A stretch of 64,000 nt of DNA from Cupidesulfovibrio sp000226255. Its GTDB lineage: Bacteria; Desulfobacterota; Desulfovibrionia; Desulfovibrionales; Desulfovibrionaceae. A program made the translations under genes and the position numbers. The stretch covers positions 3,534,001-3,598,000 of the forward strand of contig NZ_AP036014.1 in assembly GCF_003402415.2 (NCBI RefSeq), in the 5' to 3' direction. The notes below the pieces were generated by a model. The model ran no database searches, had not been told where the DNA came from, and saw nothing but the letters and a program-made list of their open reading frames with translations. Shown piece after piece: positions 61,479-64,000 of the stretch (position 1 is its first letter; the number at the start of each line of letters is the position of its first letter).

Positions 61479-62990
61479 CTACCTCCCGAACAACCTCGTC
61501 AACCGCCCCAACTCCGCGTACAGGCCCGCGTCCATCTGTTCCGGCGTCATGCGCCACGCCCAGTTGCCCGCAGCCACGGACGGCGTGTTCATGCGCGCCT
61601 CCGCCCCCAGGCCCAGCACGTCCTGCACCGGGGCCACGGCCAGTTCGGCCACGCTGCCCAGCGCCAGCCGCAGCAGCGTCCCGTGCGCCTCGTGCGGGGC
61701 GATGGCGTGGCCAACGTATTCCTCCAGCCGCGCCCGCTCGTGGCCCGGCGCGGACTCGAACCACGCCCGCGTGGGCGCGTTGTCGTGGGTGCCGGTGTAG
61801 ACCACGCTGCGCGCCTCGTGCCGGAAGGGCACGTCCGGATTGTCGGCGGGGTCGCCCCCGAAGCCGAACTGCAACACCTTCATGCCCGGCAGGCCGAAGG
61901 CGGCCTTCAGCTCGCGCACGTCGGCGGTGATCACCCCAAGGTCCTCGGCGATGAGCGGCAGCGCCGTGAACCGCCGGGCCAGCGCGCCGAACAGCTCCAT
62001 GCCCGGCGCATCCACCCAGCGGCCGTTGATGGCTGTTTCCTCCGCCGCCGGAATTTCCCAGTACCCCGCGAAACCCCGGAAGTGGTCCAGCCGCACGATG
62101 TCGGCCATGCGCAGGTTGTGCGCCACGCGGCGCACCCACCACGAAAAGCCGTCGCGCCGCAGGGCGTCCCAGTCGTACACCGGGTTGCCCCAGCGCTGGC
62201 CCGTGGCGCTGAAATAGTCGGGCGGCACCCCGGCCACGTGGGTGGGGGCGAAATCCGCGTCCAGCCGGAAGTAGCCGGGGTTGGCCCACACGTCGGCGCT
62301 GTCGTGGGTGACGTAGATGGGCACGTCGCCCACCAGCCGCACGCCAAGTTCGGTGCACGCGGCCCGCAGGTCGTACCACTGGCGGAAGAACAGGTACTGG
62401 CAGAAGCGCACGTGATCGAGGGCTGCGGCCTCTTGCGTGTCCAGCAGGGCCAGGGCGTCCGGGTGGCGGCGGGCAAAGGGCTCATCCCACATGGTCCACG
62501 CGGCCCCGCCAAAGCGCTCCTTCAGCACCACGAATCGGGCGTAGTCGTCCAGCCAGTGGGCATTGCCCCGGCAAAAGCGCAGGTAGGCGGTGTCCACGGC
62601 CAGTTGATGGCGGTTGCGCTCCCACGCGGCACGCAACAGGGCGCGGCGATGCGCCTCCACGGCCTCGAAGCACACCGACCCCCGTGCTACGTCGCGGAAC
62701 TGTTCGGCCCCGGCGTCCACGTCGGCCCAGGAGACGAAGCCTTCCTCGGCCAGCCGTTCCGGACTGACCAGCAGGGTGTTGCCCGCGAAGGCAGAGGGGC
62801 TGGAATAGGGCGAATTGCCGATGAAGGTGGACGTGGGCGTCACGGGCAGGAACTGCCACACCGTCTGCCCTGCCCCGGCCAGCAGACGGGCGAAGGCATG
62901 CGCGGCCGGGCCCAGGTCGCCCACGCCGAAGGCCGACGGCAATGAGGTGATGTGCAGAAGAAGACCGCTGGCGCGGACCGGACGGGACAT
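61479..62990 (-). CDS. malQ: 4-alpha-glucanotransferase (amylomaltase)
   Basis: A 503-residue GH77 enzyme that transfers glucan segments between malto-oligosaccharides in the cytoplasm. Seen: the N-terminal LLLHITSLPSAFGVGDLGPA, TSTFIGNSPYSSPSAFAGNT, VGDVPIYVTHDSADVW, the nucleophile region MADIVRLDHFRGFAGYW (Asp), acid/base LIAEDLGVIT (Glu) and the transition-state Asp in YTGTHDNAPT. All three catalytic carboxylates are present. The start at 62990 has AAGGAGC; the upstream frame is tandem repeat. With the PFK-2/FBPase-2 neighbour it suggests a glycogen/sugar reserve locus. Confidence 0.95.
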   Translation of the reverse strand: MSRPVRASGLLLHITSLPSAFGVGDLGPAAHAFARLLAGAGQTVWQFLPVTPTSTFIGNSPYSSPSAFAGNTLLVSPERLAEEGFVSWADVDAGAEQFRDVARGSVCFEAVEAHRRALLRAAWERNRHQLAVDTAYLRFCRGNAHWLDDYARFVVLKERFGGAAWTMWDEPFARRHPDALALLDTQEAAALDHVRFCQYLFFRQWYDLRAACTELGVRLVGDVPIYVTHDSADVWANPGYFRLDADFAPTHVAGVPPDYFSATGQRWGNPVYDWDALRRDGFSWWVRRVAHNLRMADIVRLDHFRGFAGYWEIPAAEETAINGRWVDAPGMELFGALARRFTALPLIAEDLGVITADVRELKAAFGLPGMKVLQFGFGGDPADNPDVPFRHEARSVVYTGTHDNAPTRAWFESAPGHERARLEEYVGHAIAPHEAHGTLLRLALGSVAELAVAPVQDVLGLGAEARMNTPSVAAGNWAWRMTPEQMDAGLYAELGRLTRLFGR

Positions 62991-63336
62991 GCGCGTGCTC
63001 CTTGAAAGATGTGCGGCGGCGATGCGCGCGGGGCGGCGCGGGATGGGACGGCGTGCGGAAAGGCCGGGCGGACCGACGGACCGGGACGAACAAGGGCGAA
63101 CCGGGGCGAACCGGCGAACCGGGGCGAACCGGCGAACCGGCGGACCGGCGGACCGGCGAACCGGGCCGACTGCGCACGGCAGGCCATTACCGACCGATGT
63201 TACCCACTGCAACGCTAGCATGAACGGAAACCGCGCGCCATGCGCCTAGACGGCGCAGGGCCGGGAGGCGGGACACTGGGCGGGGAGCCGGGCGGGGCTG
63301 GCTGGAACTGCCTCGCCCAAGCCCATCCGCAAGACG
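62991..63336. other. Intergenic between malQ and the acetyltransferase gene
   Basis: Holds the tandem repeat at 63092-63165 and otherwise GC-rich DNA; no gene. Confidence 0.55.
63092..63165. repeat. Short tandem repeat of GGCGAACCGG-type units
   Basis: About eight degenerate 8-10-base units (GGCGAACC GG, GGCGAACC, GGCGGACC) lie 100-175 bases upstream of the malQ start. Such arrays can change length by slipped-strand replication. Confidence 0.7.
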
Positions 63337-64000
63337 TCAACGCCGCACGCGGTACCAGTATCCGTAGGTGGTGGCGAAACCCAGCCCCTCGTACAGCACG
63401 CGGGCAGGCGTGTTGCCCTGCCCCACCTGAAGCCACGCCGTGCGCGCCCCGTCCTGCCGGGCGTCACCCAGCATGGCGGAAACCAGCCGACGGCCCAGTC
63501 CCTGCCGACGCAGGTCCGGGTGCGCCACCACGGCGAAGATGCCGTAGTCGTCGCCGGTGCGCACGCCGAGCCCGCACACGGCGGGCTGTCCGTCCACGCG
63601 CAGCAGCCACGTCTGCCCGGCGGGACCAAGGGTGGCCAGCAGCTCGCGCAGGACCGGATTCACGGCGGCATCGCCGGTGCGTCCCCGCAACGCGCCCTCC
63701 GCCGCCAGCCACGTGGCATGGTCAACGATGGCGCACGGTCGGTTCGGCAAGGGGGTGTTGCCGGGCCGCGTTACGACGGCATGGCATGACGCGAGCGGGC
63801 AGCCCGGCCAGCCCGCCAGATCCAGTTCCTGCACCAGCGTGGGGTCGGTGGCGCTGTACCCCCTGGACGCCAGCACCGGATCAAGGCCGCCCACTCCCGG
63901 CGGCCCCTGCCCTTCCAGCGGCTCCGGCAACCGGAACTGCGGCGGCAGGCCGCGCGCGGCGAACCATGCCTCGGCATCGCGGACATGCCCTTCGCTCCAC
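63337..64000 (-). CDS. GNAT-family N-acetyltransferase (5' end outside window)
   Basis: At least 220 residues are visible; the frame is open to the window edge, and the sequence beyond 63930 (EGHVRDAEAWFAARGLPP) continues as protein, so the start is outside. The C-terminal GNAT core is clear: GIFAVVAHPDLRRQGLGRRL (acetyl-CoA loop R-x-x-G-x-G/A), then TAWLQVGQGNTPARVLYEGL and GFATTYGYWYRVR. The layout with a long N-terminal part resembles two-GNAT or DUF-GNAT acetyltransferases of unknown substrate. Confidence 0.85.
   Translation of the reverse strand, partial: WSEGHVRDAEAWFAARGLPPQFRLPEPLEGQGPPGVGGLDPVLASRGYSATDPTLVQELDLAGWPGCPLASCHAVVTRPGNTPLPNRPCAIVDHATWLAAEGALRGRTGDAAVNPVLRELLATLGPAGQTWLLRVDGQPAVCGLGVRTGDDYGIFAVVAHPDLRRQGLGRRLVSAMLGDARQDGARTAWLQVGQGNTPARVLYEGLGFATTYGYWYRVRR

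Noticed and set aside
63337..63930. TTG at 63930 as the start of the acetyltransferase
   Set aside because: The frame continues upstream with protein-like sequence to the window edge, so the gene is truncated by the window.

Overview
This is high-GC DNA from a sulfate-reducing Desulfovibrio-type bacterium (Desulfovibrionaceae; a Nitratidesulfovibrio / D. vulgaris Miyazaki-like genome would fit). The placement is an inference from gene content: a type III glutamine synthetase, a complex I lacking NuoEFG, an octaheme-cytochrome membrane complex of the Ohc type, a polar-flagellum hook/filament operon, and an FmdE-type molybdoenzyme accessory protein. No database search was possible. Most genes use ATG, with a few GTG starts, and have clear GGAG-type ribosome binding sites.

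Layout. Bases 1-3.3 kb hold the 3' part of a type III glutamine synthetase, two small proteins of unknown function and a membrane-anchored SGNH/sialate-esterase-like hydrolase. From 4.3 to 16.2 kb there is one 13-gene operon, nuoABCDHIJK, then two MrpD/NuoL-like antiporter genes with a small membrane protein between them, then nuoM and nuoN. It has four antiporter-like subunits and no NADH module (NuoEFG), and it ends at a strong terminator. From 16.5 to 21.7 kb are a sulfotransferase-like protein, an FmdE-zinc ribbon-MoeA-like fusion, and an AraC regulator next to a DUF2000 protein. From 22.0 to 30.1 kb is the hook/filament operon: a zinc-finger anti-sigma-like protein, then flgD, flgE, flgK, flgL and fliD. 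It faces a flagellin gene (with a sigma-28-type promoter) and an ECF-like sigma factor on the other strand.

From 32.5 to 43.4 kb two OmpR-family two-component systems bracket a DevBCA/MacAB-type tripartite exporter operon that ends with a secreted EF-hand protein. Perfect CpxR-like boxes lie upstream of the first system and just downstream of it. Phased repeats lie in the divergent promoter between the second system and the exporter. A sigma-28-type promoter drives a PAS-containing chemoreceptor at 43.9 kb. From 46.5 to 50 kb are a hipBA-like toxin-antitoxin pair with an apparently leaderless promoter, a tRNA-Val, and a GAF protein with a histidine-kinase-like helical domain but no ATPase domain. 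From 50.1 to 52.6 kb is a polysaccharide-export (Wza/KpsD-like) gene with a lipoprotein and a small charged protein.

From 52.9 to 59.2 kb a sigma-54 activator with a cysteine-rich PAS domain is divergent from ohcB-ohcA-ohcC, which encode a membrane redox complex; a -24/-12 promoter lies between them. From 59.5 to 64 kb are a eukaryote-type bifunctional PFK-2/FBPase-2, a large inverted intergenic repeat, a 4-alpha-glucanotransferase (malQ), a short tandem repeat and a truncated GNAT acetyltransferase.

The window joins respiratory energy conservation (Nuo, Ohc), motility and chemotaxis (hook operon, flagellin, chemoreceptor sharing a promoter class), envelope-stress and export control, and reserve-sugar metabolism. 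Many intergenic regions carry GC-rich hairpins or dispersed palindromic elements.
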